Assembly (NCBI RefSeq): GCF_000518805.1
Contig: NZ_JAEH01000042.1
Location: 1-49,774 of the forward strand
Reading direction: 5' to 3'
Origin: Shewanella waksmanii ATCC BAA-643
GTDB taxonomy: Bacteria; Pseudomonadota; Gammaproteobacteria; Enterobacterales; Shewanellaceae
Length of the DNA: 49,774 bases
Positions 18,371 to 27,783 of the stretch are shown here, one piece after another. Below the pieces are notes generated by a model that was not told the DNA's origin, ran no database searches, and saw nothing but the letters and a program-made list of their open reading frames with translations. Positions within the stretch are counted from its first letter, which is position 1. Each line of letters begins with the position of its first letter. The translations under genes were made by a program, and so were the position numbers.

Positions 18371-19611
18371 TTTGTTTAGGAGTCTGTGTCATTTCAGTCA
18401 TATGTATAAACCAATGACACATGACCAAAGACTTCGATTTAGCACAAGTCAATAAAGCACTTCAGTCAGGACAAGACCTAACAGGTAAAGAGTGCTTTCT
18501 TACTGCTCATCAAAGCTGCCTTGAAGGCGGAGCTTGGGCAACATCTGAAAGATGATGAGCAGCCTGACTGATAAGCATGGTTCTAGCCAAAAGACCATAA
18601 GTTTTCAGCGGGCGTTTTGAATTGGATACCCACACGACCGCTCAGGCTTCTTTGAGTAAAGTTAATTAGGAAAAATTAAACCAAGCTAGCTGATGAGAGC
18701 GACCATAAAATCTTATCCATGTTTTCTCTCGGCATGATCTACCGTGATGTTCGCGAAGATATGTATGGATTGATGTCTCTGAAGCAGCTATCGCTATCAC
18801 CGGTGTGACAGACGTTTGATACCTGAGCTGCGGTTACTAGATGCTATTTACCTCTTTGTTTGGCGCGATAACTATCCATTATAAAACCAAAGAAGGTGGG
18901 CGCTACGTTAGCAAGGCTATTTACACAATCCTAGGATTAACTATCGTAGGACAGAAAGAGATACTCGAGCTTTATCTTTCTGAGTCCGAAGGGGGAAATT
19001 ACTAGCTTGCTGTGCTGACCAACCTTCATAACCGTAGTGTTGAAGATATGTTGATTGACCGTGTAGATGGCCTAACAGGTTCCCCTAGAGCTTTTGCAAC
19101 GATTTGCTCTGAGACTGAAGTTCAGCTGTGTTATCCATCAAATCTGAAATTTACTCAAATACGCAGCTTCTAAGTATCAGAAAGAGTTTATGGCTGATTT
19201 AAAGCCAGTTTATCGAGAAGTAAGTAAAGATACGGCAGAAGCTGAACTAGACCAAGTGGAGTTGCAATACCCAATTGTGCTGCGTTCCTAGTGTAATAAA
19301 TGGGTTAATTTGTCGGTTTACTTTAAGTATCCCTAGTATGTTCGTAAGGCCATCTATACGACTAATGTAATCGAAGCAGTTTATCTTCAATTCCGTAAAC
19401 TGACTAAAACTAATGGAAGGTTCCCGAACGAAAATAACTTGCTAAAGCTGCTTTGCGCTGGGATATGGAATTCTTCCAAGGAATGGACAATGCCAATTCA
19501 GAACTGGAATATGACATTGTCTCTTCTGGCGATTCACTTCGGGGGACGCTTGGATGATGACGTCTTAGGACTCTAGCTCAAATTAGCTGACACAAAGTTC
19601 TAAATGCCCTC
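18371..19611 (+). mobile_element. Decayed IS256-family (Mutator-type) insertion sequence
   Basis: Terminal inverted repeats are still visible. The left end has TTTAGGAGTCTGTGTCA (18375-18391); the right end, read on the - strand, has TTTAGAACTTTGTGTCA inside 19588-19611. They agree at 14 of 17 positions and fit the IS256-type end ending TTTGTGTCA. The transposase between them is broken. The right end lies about 35 bases beyond the hemL stop. No clear target duplication was found by eye. Confidence 0.75.
18421..19576 (+). pseudogene. IS256-family transposase, heavily decayed
   Basis: It starts at ATG 18421 with MTKDFDLAQVNKALQSGQDL, the usual opening of this transposase group. Further fragments in shifting frames are KAELGQHL, SQKTISFQRAF-like and LDTHTTAQAS-like pieces, HKILSMFSLGMIYRD, GGRYVSKAIYTILGLT, LYLSESEG, AVLTNLHNR, VDGLTG, RKAIYTTNVIEA, FRKLTKTNGRFPNENN and HFGGRLDD before the final TAG. 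Many stops and indels interrupt it, so no functional transposase is possible. It is the most degraded of the three elements apart from the IS3 remnant. Confidence 0.8.
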
Positions 19612-19646
19612 GTTGTATTTCCTTCTTTGTGTCGTTGCTTCGCTGG

Positions 19647-20933
19647 TTACTTAGCCATGCTGGCTAATACACGATCAGCTGCAGCTAAGGTTGCTTCTAG
19701 CTCTTTTTCACCGTGAGCCATAGATAAGAACCCGGCTTCATAAGCACTTGGTGCTAGGTAGATGCCTTCGTCCAACATGCCGTGGTAGAAGACACGGAAC
19801 TGCTCTTCATTACACTGAGTAACTTGGTCAAAACGCGTGATTTGCGCTTCATCAGTGAAGAAGAAACCAAACATGCCGCCAACATAGTTGATAGACATTG
19901 GCACACCATGCTTATTGGCTGCAGCTTTAAAGCCTTCGGCGATAAGTTTAGTTTTTGCTGCCAACTCTTCATATAGACCTGGTGCTGATAGGGCTTCCAT
20001 TTGTGCCAAACCTGCAGTCATGGCAATCGGGTTGCCTGAAAGTGTACCTGCTTGGTAAACCGGACCAGTAGGTGCGATAAACTGCATGACATCTTTACGG
20101 CCACCAAAAGCACCAACTGGCATGCCGCCGCCAATAACTTTACCTAGCGTGGTTAGGTCTGGCTTGATGCCGTAGTGACCTTGAGCACCGCTTTTCGAAA
20201 CGCGGAAACCGGTCATGACTTCATCAATGATCAGTAGGGCACCGTATTCATCACACAATGCGCGTAGACCTTCTAAGAAACCTGGGATTGGTGGGATACA
20301 GTTCATGTTGCCAGCAACAGGCTCAAGAATGATACAAGAAATATCTTCTGGGTACTGTTCAAACAGGGCTTTAACCGATTCAAGCTCGTTATAAACGGCG
20401 GTTAATGTGTGCTTAGCAAAGTCTTCAGGGATACCCGGAGAGCTTGGTTGACCTAAGGTCAGTGCGCCAGAACCCGCTTTAACGAGTAGGCAGTCAGCAT
20501 GGCCATGGTAGCAACCTTCAAACTTCAAGATTTTGTCACGGTTAGTGAAACCGCGTGCTAGACGAATGGCACTCATAGTGGCTTCTGTGCCTGAGCTCAC
20601 CATACGAACTTGTTCCATTGAAGGCACCATTTCAATGACTTTTTCAGCCATGGTCACTTCTAGTTCAGTTGGGGCGCCAAAAGACAGGCCGTTTTCTACT
20701 GCAGCTAATACCGCTTCACGAATTTTTGGATGGTTGTGGCCTAAAATCATTGGGCCCCACGAACCTACATAATCAATGTAAGCTTTACCATCTGCATCAT
20801 AGATATAGGCACCATCTGCTTTTTCGATAAAGCGTGGCGAGCCACCTACACCGTTAAATGCACGTACTGGCGAGTTAACGCCGCCAGGAATGGTTTTTTT
20901 CGCCTGTTCAAATAGCGTTTCAGAACGGGTCAT
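19647..20933 (-). CDS. hemL: Glutamate-1-semialdehyde 2,1-aminomutase
   Basis: A 428-residue class III PLP aminotransferase that converts glutamate-1-semialdehyde to 5-aminolevulinate in the C5 tetrapyrrole pathway. It opens with [30 protein letters not shown], has [19 protein letters not shown], the GCYHGHAD loop, [11 protein letters not shown] (Asp that contacts the pyridine ring) and the PLP lysine in [18 protein letters not shown]. Length is normal. It lies 27 bases downstream of pyrB on the same strand and may be co-transcribed with it. The IS256 remnant sits about 35 bases beyond the stop. Confidence 0.97.
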   Translation of the reverse strand: MTRSETLFEQAKKTIPGGVNSPVRAFNGVGGSPRFIEKADGAYIYDADGKAYIDYVGSWGPMILGHNHPKIREAVLAAVENGLSFGAPTELEVTMAEKVIEMVPSMEQVRMVSSGTEATMSAIRLARGFTNRDKILKFEGCYHGHADCLLVKAGSGALTLGQPSSPGIPEDFAKHTLTAVYNELESVKALFEQYPEDISCIILEPVAGNMNCIPPIPGFLEGLRALCDEYGALLIIDEVMTGFRVSKSGAQGHYGIKPDLTTLGKVIGGGMPVGAFGGRKDVMQFIAPTGPVYQAGTLSGNPIAMTAGLAQMEALSAPGLYEELAAKTKLIAEGFKAAANKHGVPMSINYVGGMFGFFFTDEAQITRFDQVTQCNEEQFRVFYHGMLDEGIYLAPSAYEAGFLSMAHGEKELEATLAAADRVLASMAK

Positions 20934-20960
20934 GCTAAATCCTTTAAGTCAGTCGCCAAA

Positions 20961-21980
20961 TTAAAAATCGGCTTTGCGTGAATACCAGTTCACTGGGCAT
21001 TCGTATTGCTCAAGTTGTGAGTCAACACCTAATGTCAGTGCAAATAGTGCCATACGGATCAATAACCCATTATCTGCTTGCCTAAAAATGGCTAAGTTAG
21101 GATGACTATTTAGGTCATTGTCTAACTCGTTCGCTTGCTCGCGTGAGTCGCGTGGCAGTGGGTGCATGATCACTGTGTTCGATTTACAATGTTGTGTATA
21201 AATATTGTGGTTCAATCTAAATTTGCCACGATACTTATTCGCTTCGTCTTGTGATGGGAAGCGTTCTTCTTGAATTCGAGTTAGATAGAGTATATCAGCC
21301 TGATCTAAATTTCCTTCAAGTTGGTCTGTTATTGTGATCTTATGCCCAGCATTTTCAATGTCGCTGATCACATAGTCAGGCATTGCTAGCTCTTTTGGTG
21401 AGACTAAAGTGAAACTGACATTTTGGTACATGCATAATAGGCGTGATAATGAATGTACGGTACGTCCAAACTTCAAATCACCCACCATGGCGATGTGCAT
21501 ACCACTAATATCTCGACCGCCTGCTGCCAGCTCTTTTTGAATGGTAAAAAGATCTAGCAGTGCTTGGGTTGGATGCTCGTTGGAGCCATCGCCACCATTG
21601 ATCACTGGCACTCGACTGCCTTCGGCAAACTCTTTTACCGAAAAGGCATCAGGGTGTCTCATGGCAATCACATCGGAATAGCTTGAGAGCACGCGCGCAG
21701 TATCGTATAGCGACTCACCTTTTGATAGTGAAGATGATCCCATACCTACGGTTTCATTGACTTTACCGCCAAGCAAGTTGAAGGCACAGCCAAAACTGAT
21801 GCGTGTGCGGGTACTTGGCTCAAAGAATAAGCTACCTAAAATGGCGCCATCAAGCACAGTGGTGCGTTTCTGACGCAGGGCATAGGGCGTCATACGAGTG
21901 GCAACACTAAAGATTTGTTGAACAGCATCTAAGTTGAGCTGGTTTACTGACAGGATGTGAGAACCTTGAAACTGAGTCAT
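20961..21980 (-). CDS. pyrB: Aspartate carbamoyltransferase catalytic chain
   Basis: A 339-residue enzyme that joins carbamoyl phosphate and aspartate in pyrimidine synthesis. The phosphate-binding FFEPSTRTRISF, the KGESLYDT loop, the MRHPDAF segment, GDGSNEHPTQALLD and HPLPRDS are all present. There is no pyrI regulatory-chain gene beside it, and the protein is a little longer at its C-terminus (PVNWYSRKADF) than E. coli PyrB, so it probably belongs to the pyrI-independent type. It may form an operon with hemL. About 170 bases with no gene lie upstream before the next terminator. Confidence 0.95.
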   Translation of the reverse strand: MTQFQGSHILSVNQLNLDAVQQIFSVATRMTPYALRQKRTTVLDGAILGSLFFEPSTRTRISFGCAFNLLGGKVNETVGMGSSSLSKGESLYDTARVLSSYSDVIAMRHPDAFSVKEFAEGSRVPVINGGDGSNEHPTQALLDLFTIQKELAAGGRDISGMHIAMVGDLKFGRTVHSLSRLLCMYQNVSFTLVSPKELAMPDYVISDIENAGHKITITDQLEGNLDQADILYLTRIQEERFPSQDEANKYRGKFRLNHNIYTQHCKSNTVIMHPLPRDSREQANELDNDLNSHPNLAIFRQADNGLLIRMALFALTLGVDSQLEQYECPVNWYSRKADF

Positions 21981-22167
21981 CAGCCTTTATTTCCAATTGC
22001 AATGGGGCAAACTGCACAACCGTTTTAGGTGTTATACAGGCCCAGATATTATGTAGGGTGGCTGAGGCGGCATTATACCCGAAACACTATATTAGGGAAA
22101 TCCTAGTATAGAGAAATAGCGACACAGTTAGCATTCTCATGTTAGCAATTTGGAGAGATAGGAAAAG

Positions 22168-22199
22168 CTAGGCTAAAAGCCTAACTTTTAGCCTAGTAA
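22168..22199 (-). terminator. Terminator of the sulfite dehydrogenase operon
   Basis: CTAGGCTAAAAG (22168-22179) and CTTTTAGCCTAG (22185-22196) make a perfect 12-bp stem with a 5-base loop. On the - strand the hairpin is followed by CTTTTCC. It lies about 20 bases after the last gene of the operon. Confidence 0.8.
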
Positions 22200-22218
22200 A
22201 AACAGCAAAAATGGATGA

Positions 22219-22599
22219 TTAAGGGGTGAGTGTTGAGTAGTAATAGGCCACATCTTTCATCTCAAGCTCGCTCAGCATGGCTGCTTGCCCTTGCATCAAG
22301 GGGTTTTGTCGCCGGCCCTGTTTGAAGTCCAACAATTGCTTAAACAAATAGGCCGCTTTTTGCCCCTGCAGATTTGGATAGGCTGGCATCATTTTCAGCA
22401 TCGCTTCACCGTGGCAGGCAACGCAGCGCGTGTTCGCCAGTTGTTCACCTTTGGCGATATCGGCTTGATAATTGGTAGCTTCATCAGTGATTGATATCGC
22501 TAGTTTACCTAGGTCTTGATTAAACTGCGTTGGTGTGGCGGCGACTTGTCCGCTGAGTAAGCCCGAACCGATGAGGATCAACATGCATGCTCGCATCAT
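22219..22599 (-). CDS. c-type cytochrome, single heme, cytochrome c4-like
   Basis: A 126-residue periplasmic protein with a signal peptide, one heme site (CVACH) and the later axial-Met region (LMQGQAAML). The segment YPNLQGQKAAYLFKQLLDFKQGRR is the c4/c553 pattern. It is the last gene of the sulfite dehydrogenase operon and overlaps the gene before it by 4 bases (ATGA). Likely job: taking electrons from the dehydrogenase or its partner cytochrome toward the terminal oxidase side. It is similar to the first gene of the operon, suggesting duplication. Confidence 0.85.
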   Translation of the reverse strand: MMRACMLILIGSGLLSGQVAATPTQFNQDLGKLAISITDEATNYQADIAKGEQLANTRCVACHGEAMLKMMPAYPNLQGQKAAYLFKQLLDFKQGRRQNPLMQGQAAMLSELEMKDVAYYYSTLTP

Positions 22600-22979
22600 A
22601 GTGGCTCCTTATTGGTACTTGGCATCGGTGGCATTTGCGATTCTGACAAGGGTTTCCGACGGAAGATGCGCATATCGATGCCTGATTCGTTGTAGTATGT
22701 CGATAGATAATCCAATACCGGATCCCAAGTTTCTGAGAGATCCCATAAGCCTTGGGTGTCAATCATCCAGTCGATAGTGTCTTTCCAAACGGCTCTGCTA
22801 CCCGGGTTTTGCGGAATAATATGGCTGGTATGGCAGGCATTACATTGCTGGTTAACCACTTGCCAGCCCGGTGCCATAATAAGCCCTGATACAGGATCGA
22901 TTGGATATTGCGGCTCGGCAGCACTCACGCTAACAGCGGTGCTAAAACCGAGGACGATAACGAGATTGCGTATGCTCAT
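22596..22979 (-). CDS. Sulfite dehydrogenase cytochrome subunit, SorB-like
   Basis: A 127-residue periplasmic c-type cytochrome with a signal peptide ending VSA/AEP and one heme site (CNACH). The segment GSRAVWKDTIDWMIDTQGLWDL and a likely Met axial ligand region near the C-terminus (SQMPPMP) fit small cytochromes paired with Mo sulfite dehydrogenases. It overlaps the Mo subunit gene by one base upstream and the next cytochrome gene by four, so translation is coupled. Inferred to be the direct electron acceptor of the Mo subunit. Confidence 0.75.
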   Translation of the reverse strand: MSIRNLVIVLGFSTAVSVSAAEPQYPIDPVSGLIMAPGWQVVNQQCNACHTSHIIPQNPGSRAVWKDTIDWMIDTQGLWDLSETWDPVLDYLSTYYNESGIDMRIFRRKPLSESQMPPMPSTNKEPL

Positions 22980-24199
22980 TAAGCCACCCTAACCGCAATG
23001 CGATGACAGCCGTTAAATAGGTAACCTTTAGGGTTCCATTGCGGTTGTACCATGGGCTGGCTATCGCCCTTGCTATCCGTTGCTCGCGCCCAAATCTCAT
23101 AGTAACCCACCTGTGGGAGTTTCACTTTGAGCTGCCATTGTTGCCATGCCATTGGGTTTACAGGTTTGCTTAGCGATGCTGTCTGCCAGGTGGTGCCGTA
23201 GTCATAACTGACTTCTACTTTTGCCACATCGCGGGTTCCTGCCCAAGCATGACCGCGCACTTCAATCTCTTCACCTAGGCTAATTTCACCGCCAGTGGCA
23301 GGGGCGGTGATCAGTGATTTGACGATCATCTCTTCAATGATCTTAAAGTCTTTGTTGGCTACCTTTTCACCCGGTGCAACTGGATTCTTTGGCACTTGGT
23401 ATGCGGGGGCAGCCATTTTCTTACCGTCGTGAACGCGATCTCTGACACCGATGCCGGTCGCGCATTTTTGCGAGACTGAACCCGGACGACCTCCAAAGAC
23501 AATGCGTAGCGGGTAGCCATGCATATAAGGAATATCTTCGCCGTTCATTGCCCATGCAATCATTGCGTTTTCGTTCATAGCAGCGGCAATGGGTACGCCG
23601 CGAGAAATGGCCGCGCCTTTGCCGCTAATATGCTTATCAGCCCCATAATGTGCGGTATATACTGCATCAGATTTAACGCCACAGTCAGCCAATACATCTT
23701 TCACTAACACGCCGGTCCATTCGGCGCAAAATACCGCCGAATTGCTCCACTGATTCCCTTTGGCATTGGGGTAAAAATTCTCGCGGCTATTACCACCACA
23801 CTCTAGTACCAGCTGTTGTGTGTGGGTTTTGAATTTGTTTTTTAGCTCGGCAATGGTATAGGTCTTTGGGGTCTCGATTGATTCTCCGTCTACGGTAAAC
23901 TCCCAAGTATCTGCATCGATGTTGTCAAAGTCTGGCATTTGACCATTCCAGCGAATAAAGGCGATATCCGATGGCGTAGTGGCAGGGTCGAGCAGATGCT
24001 CTGGCGGGAAAGCATTCAATGGGCTGCTGTTAAGCACTTTGAAATGCGCTGGTAAGTGTTCTACTTTTGACCATTTTACTGCGCTGAGATCTAATGGTTC
24101 TACACCTGTAGGACGGGCAAATACCCAATTGACTGGCAGCATGGCAGCAACTGAAGTGGCGGCAGCACCTTTAAGAAAACTACGTCTGTCTAGGCTCAT
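22979..24199 (-). CDS. Mo-dependent sulfite dehydrogenase catalytic subunit (SorA/SoxC type)
   Basis: A 406-residue protein of the sulfite oxidase family that would oxidise sulfite to sulfate in the periplasm. The Tat signal is clear (DRRSFLKG, then a hydrophobic run). The molybdopterin domain contains the Mo-ligand Cys134 in LECGGNSR, followed by WSNSAVFCAEWTGV. The C-terminal third is the Mo-cofactor dimerisation domain (EIEVRGHAWAG...KVEVSYDYGTTW). Length fits SorA/SoxC. It overlaps cytochrome genes on both sides, making a four-gene unit. Without other sox genes here, a role in removing sulfite or in sulfite respiration is more likely than full Sox thiosulfate oxidation. Confidence 0.88.
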   Translation of the reverse strand: MSLDRRSFLKGAAATSVAAMLPVNWVFARPTGVEPLDLSAVKWSKVEHLPAHFKVLNSSPLNAFPPEHLLDPATTPSDIAFIRWNGQMPDFDNIDADTWEFTVDGESIETPKTYTIAELKNKFKTHTQQLVLECGGNSRENFYPNAKGNQWSNSAVFCAEWTGVLVKDVLADCGVKSDAVYTAHYGADKHISGKGAAISRGVPIAAAMNENAMIAWAMNGEDIPYMHGYPLRIVFGGRPGSVSQKCATGIGVRDRVHDGKKMAAPAYQVPKNPVAPGEKVANKDFKIIEEMIVKSLITAPATGGEISLGEEIEVRGHAWAGTRDVAKVEVSYDYGTTWQTASLSKPVNPMAWQQWQLKVKLPQVGYYEIWARATDSKGDSQPMVQPQWNPKGYLFNGCHRIAVRVA

Positions 24200-24528
24200 T
24201 TGGATTCATCCTCTGTATTGGCAAAATAGTGAGCAATCGCATTAATTTGTTGCTCATTGAGTAGCTTGGCTACTTTGGTCATGGTGGGGTCTTGTCGCTG
24301 CGCACTTTTAAACTGCTTGAGTTGCTCAATTAAATACTGCGCACTTTGGCCTTGAAGATTGGGGATTGTGGCAAATTGGCTTAGACCTTGCTCACCGTGG
24401 CAGGCTTTGCACATGTTAAGCAGCTGAGGTTCGGGCTGGTCATTGGCATGGCCAATACCTAAGGGTAATAGCAATAAAAGCAGCCAAGATTTCCTTGGTG
24501 GTATGGCGCTGGTGTTCCAAGCGGACAT
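24196..24528 (-). CDS. c-type cytochrome, single heme, cytochrome c4-like (first operon gene)
   Basis: A 110-residue cytochrome with a signal peptide, the heme site CKACH, and IPNLQGQSAQYLIEQLKQFKSAQR, a c4/c553 pattern. A Met follows in the expected region (DPTMTKVAKLL). It resembles the last gene of the operon (22219-22599). It overlaps the Mo subunit gene by 4 bases. The promoter region upstream has an FNR-type palindrome at 24608-24621. Confidence 0.85.
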   Translation of the reverse strand: MSAWNTSAIPPRKSWLLLLLLPLGIGHANDQPEPQLLNMCKACHGEQGLSQFATIPNLQGQSAQYLIEQLKQFKSAQRQDPTMTKVAKLLNEQQINAIAHYFANTEDESK

Positions 24529-24919
24529 AGCGATTTCCTTCGTTGCAACCCAGTCAGAAAATTCACTGGGTATTGAATAGCGACAGATTGTGTCAATCTT
24601 ATTGTTGTTGATTCAGGTCAAGGTTTTATGGCTGACCTTGCTGTAGGTGGCAATTTACGGATAACTGTGACCAAAGGCATGTAAAAAGTTGTGAAAAGAT
24701 ATAAAAACTCAGATTATTTTCTTTTAAATTAGGTGCTTAAAAATATTCGTAGATGCTAAGGTTTGTGGGTGTTTGAGTTGGATAAGCGTACAGTTTGTCA
24801 AATGATAGCTTTGACAAAGATGCCATTTGATTTGAGTTTTGATTTAGATTTAGGCATCTTGGTGGCTGTTTTCATGGCCAATGATTGGCACAATAATATT
24901 AACAATAGGGACTTTTGTG
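24529..24919. other. Divergent intergenic region between sulfite dehydrogenase operon and small lipoprotein
   Basis: Holds the - strand promoter region of the sulfite dehydrogenase operon, with the FNR-type site at 24608-24621, and the + strand leader of the small lipoprotein gene. A second open frame on the + strand (24763-25017) lacks a ribosome site and overlaps the lipoprotein gene in another frame; I do not count it as a gene. Confidence 0.5.
24608..24621 (-). promoter_or_regulatory. FNR/EtrA-type binding site upstream of sulfite dehydrogenase operon
   Basis: On the - strand the sequence is TTGACCTGAATCAA, which matches the FNR consensus TTGAT-N4-ATCAA at 9 of 10 fixed positions. It lies 80 bases before the start of the first cytochrome gene, a plausible spot for an activator or repressor. 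Control by the Shewanella FNR homolog EtrA, or by a CRP-type regulator with a similar site, is inferred. Confidence 0.45.
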
Positions 24920-25120
24920 ATGAAGTTAATCAAGTTATCGACGATGATATTATTCGTTTGGGGTGCGGTAGGATGTGGGTCGGGTGCCAGCTATCATGTG
25001 AGCGCCAGTTCAGATGAAGATGTCATGGCTAATGCTAATGGTGGTCAGTCGCAACAAATTGACCAAAAAATACGTGAAGCTGAAAAGGCTGAACGAGCAC
25101 GCCAAGAGAAGCTTAAGTAA
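24920..25120 (+). CDS. Small lipoprotein of unknown function
   Basis: A 66-residue product. ATG 24920 is preferred because it gives a short signal peptide ending in a lipobox-like GAVGC; a longer in-frame start at 24881 gives an unlike leader. AGGG at 24906-24909 is a modest ribosome site. The mature part is short, Ser/Asp/Asn-rich, then a charged helix (QQIDQKIREAEKAERARQEKLK) that could pair with another protein or the wall. I do not recognise a family. It is convergent with the ClC-type gene, 31 bases away. Confidence 0.55.
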   Translation: MKLIKLSTMILFVWGAVGCGSGASYHVSASSDEDVMANANGGQSQQIDQKIREAEKAERARQEKLK

Positions 25121-25151
25121 ACTACAACGCAGCGAATATCAGTTGGCTTGC

Positions 25152-26876
25152 CTATACCTGACCAGAGCGGATCTGTTTTTGTAAGCTTGCCCAGCTGATC
25201 ACGCCGACAATTTCGCTGATGTTATTTTGATAGATAAAGACTTCCCCACGCCGCTCTCTTGAGAGAATATCGTAGACTTCCTTTAATGTGGCAGTATCTG
25301 CGACCCCTTGAATAGGGTGGCGGGTTAAGGTGCTCACTTCGTTGCTAACCTGCAATTCCAGTTGCAACATCTGCATATTGCCCTGCTGGTCGCGGCTCAG
25401 CACCGAACGCCCTTCAGCACGTTTTAGTACTTCGAGTAGTAATTCATCATTGTGACCGACAATGACAAAACGCCGATCCATAATCGCTCTAACACCAAGC
25501 TTTTGTAGGCCGAGCTTTATGGGTGAGACTTTATAGTCGAGTCCCATGATTTCCATCTGCCGGTAAAAGATAGACTTGGTTCGCAGCACTTGGTGGCTAA
25601 TCAGAAAAGCGGGAATGACCACGACCATTGAAGGCAAAATAATCGACGCGTTGTTGGTCAGTTCTAGCATACCCACCAAAGCGGCTAGCGGTGCATTAAG
25701 GCAAACTCCCATCATCGCACTCATGCCGATAATGGTGTACAAACCGATATAAGGTGCCACATCTGGAAATAGGCTAGTTGCGAGCATGGCCAGTAATGTG
25801 CCTAATACCGCGCCAATACCATACAGTGGCCCAATTATCCCTCCTGGAATACCCAGTCCGAGCGCTGCTACAGTGGCAATGATTTTACCCACTAGCAGGC
25901 CAAACAGTAATAGCATTGATGGATGCTCAGTAATACTGGCGGCAATGGCCAGTTCACCGCTACCTAGTGCTTGTGGCAATACCATACCTATAATGCAAGT
26001 GACGATGCCAGCTAGGCCGAGTCGGTATATCAGTGGCCACTGCTGGCCTGTATCGGTAACTGCGAGTAAGGTGCGATTAAAAATGGCAGCAACAAAGCCA
26101 ATGGCGATACCACATACCGCTAAAATAGGGTATTGCGACAGTGGAATATGCAAAACACCAATATGCTCATATTCATGAATGTTGCCAAATACCAGTTGGC
26201 TAGAGAGCGCGCCACAAATAGCAGAAATCATTATTGGGAAGAAGTAGTGCACCTTATATTCCCTAAGGAACACTTCAAACACAAATATCACCGCAGCCAA
26301 TGGCGAATTAAAAATTGCAGCAATACCCGCAGCAATGCCACTGGCACACATGATGCGGACACTGTTGTCGGGAAGATTAAATTTTTCGGCCAAATAACTG
26401 GCACTGACCGCGCCCAAATGAATGGCAGGGCCTTCCTTGCCCACCGAAAAATTACTTGCTAAGGCAAGCAGTGCCTGAAAAAATTGCGCCGGTGCTGAGG
26501 GGAGCGGAATTTTGCCATAATGCATCTTGATGCGGTGCATTACGTAGGCAATTCCCATCCGTTTATAGCGTGAAGATCCCATTTGTGCCACGAGCCAGAT
26601 TAAAATTGCACCAAATAGTGGTAGTAACACTCGCCAGTCATCAATGAACTCAGTAGTATTCAGACTTTGGATTTGGGTGTAGGCCGTCATCCACTGCAGT
26701 AATAGGCGAAATAGTAGAATGACGCTGGTGGCAGCAAGGGCAAATAGCAGTGCAATTAAGCACAGTTGGCCACTGATTTTTGCCTGTGACAATTTATCTC
26801 TGAGAGTTGTTCGGAGATATTTACAGCTTTGTAGATAAGTTTTCTTAACAAGGCGCTGCACAGTCACTGTCGACAA
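25152..26876 (-). CDS. ClC-family chloride channel/antiporter with C-terminal CBS domains
   Basis: A 574-residue membrane protein. About ten or more hydrophobic helices fill residues 40-430, and the last 120 residues look like a CBS pair (RFVIVGHNDELLLEVLKRA ... VYDILSRERRGEVFIYQNN...GVISW). The gating glutamate is in SVGKEGPAIHLG and the GIPGGIIGPLYGIGAVLG motif is present. The usual GSGIPE filter motif is replaced (KRMGIAYVMHRI), as in a subset of bacterial ClC proteins, so ion choice and coupling may differ. The start is unclear: TTG 26876 or one of two GTG codons just after it; no strong ribosome site decides. Confidence 0.85.
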   Translation of the reverse strand: MSTVTVQRLVKKTYLQSCKYLRTTLRDKLSQAKISGQLCLIALLFALAATSVILLFRLLLQWMTAYTQIQSLNTTEFIDDWRVLLPLFGAILIWLVAQMGSSRYKRMGIAYVMHRIKMHYGKIPLPSAPAQFFQALLALASNFSVGKEGPAIHLGAVSASYLAEKFNLPDNSVRIMCASGIAAGIAAIFNSPLAAVIFVFEVFLREYKVHYFFPIMISAICGALSSQLVFGNIHEYEHIGVLHIPLSQYPILAVCGIAIGFVAAIFNRTLLAVTDTGQQWPLIYRLGLAGIVTCIIGMVLPQALGSGELAIAASITEHPSMLLLFGLLVGKIIATVAALGLGIPGGIIGPLYGIGAVLGTLLAMLATSLFPDVAPYIGLYTIIGMSAMMGVCLNAPLAALVGMLELTNNASIILPSMVVVIPAFLISHQVLRTKSIFYRQMEIMGLDYKVSPIKLGLQKLGVRAIMDRRFVIVGHNDELLLEVLKRAEGRSVLSRDQQGNMQMLQLELQVSNEVSTLTRHPIQGVADTATLKEVYDILSRERRGEVFIYQNNISEIVGVISWASLQKQIRSGQV

Positions 26877-26934
26877 ATTCCATGTAAGTTAATTTTGATG
26901 CTGGACTAAAAAGAGTATAAGGGGCTTTAACTTA

Positions 26935-27783
26935 ATGCCAAATTATCATCGCTGGGCGAATCGCATGCAAGCTAATGAGCGAAAAATTCGCCCATCCAGT
27001 GTTTATCTTTTGTTACTGGTTATGGTGGCTTTCCTATTAGGGGGCTTGGTATGGCAAACCTGGCAAGAGTATCAAGCAGCCCAAGTTGAAGTCGATGACA
27101 GTCGCGAAGTGCAACTTCGTGGGCAATTGCAGCAACAAGCGGAAGTTTTGGCGGCGCGTAATCTAGCTTTAACACTCGAGCAAGAAGCCAATAAGAATAT
27201 GCAGCAGCTGTTCGCTGAACAACACAACAAGCAGCAACAATTGGAGCGTGAATTAGCATTTTACCGCAGTATCATGGCGCCAGAGAATAATGCTGAAGGC
27301 GTTGCGATACATGGGCTTGAGCTTATTCCTAGTCAGTTGGCTAATAAATATCGCCTCAAACTTATTCTTACCCAGCTGCAAAAACGTAAACAGTCATTGA
27401 AAGGTCAGGCTAAGTTGGTGTTTACCGGCTTGCAAGAGGGCGAAGTGGTTAATATACCGCTGACGGAACTCAGTGAGCAGTCGTTTGCTTTTCAGTTTCG
27501 CTACTTTCAGGTGTTAGAGACCGAGGTGATTTTACCGGCGGGCTTTGAACTAAACCGGGTCACGGTAGATGTGACCGTCCCCGCGACGCGATGGACTAAA
27601 CGGGCTCAAACTGAGCAGACTTTTGAGCGAGATGATATTCTCCCCATCGATTTAGAATCGATTGATGTCAGTCATGTTGATATTGGTAGTGGTGAGTTAG
27701 CTGAAGATGATGAGCTTAGCAAGCTGGTACCCGTGCAGTCAGCCGAGCCTGAGAGCGAGGTAACTGAAGAACCACAGCCGTAA
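26935..27783 (+). CDS. Single-pass membrane coiled-coil protein (DUF6776-like)
   Basis: A 282-residue protein with a short basic N-terminus, one membrane helix at about 23-42 (VYLLLLVMVAFLLGGLVW), a glutamine-rich coiled coil (about 50-110, many QQ, LEQEA, QLERELAFYRS) and a compact C-terminal domain (GVAIHGLELIPSQLANKYRLKLILTQ...). The phrase FYRSIMAPE followed by the beta-rich part matches a conserved gammaproteobacterial family I know as DUF6776. Function unknown; periplasmic location inferred. AAGGGG at 26919-26924 supports ATG 26935. It is divergent from the ClC gene and 126 bases before erpA, perhaps an operon with it. Confidence 0.7.
   Translation: MPNYHRWANRMQANERKIRPSSVYLLLLVMVAFLLGGLVWQTWQEYQAAQVEVDDSREVQLRGQLQQQAEVLAARNLALTLEQEANKNMQQLFAEQHNKQQQLERELAFYRSIMAPENNAEGVAIHGLELIPSQLANKYRLKLILTQLQKRKQSLKGQAKLVFTGLQEGEVVNIPLTELSEQSFAFQFRYFQVLETEVILPAGFELNRVTVDVTVPATRWTKRAQTEQTFERDDILPIDLESIDVSHVDIGSGELAEDDELSKLVPVQSAEPESEVTEEPQP

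Noticed and set aside
24763..25017. 84-residue frame before the small lipoprotein
   Set aside because: No ribosome site, and it overlaps the better-supported lipoprotein frame.
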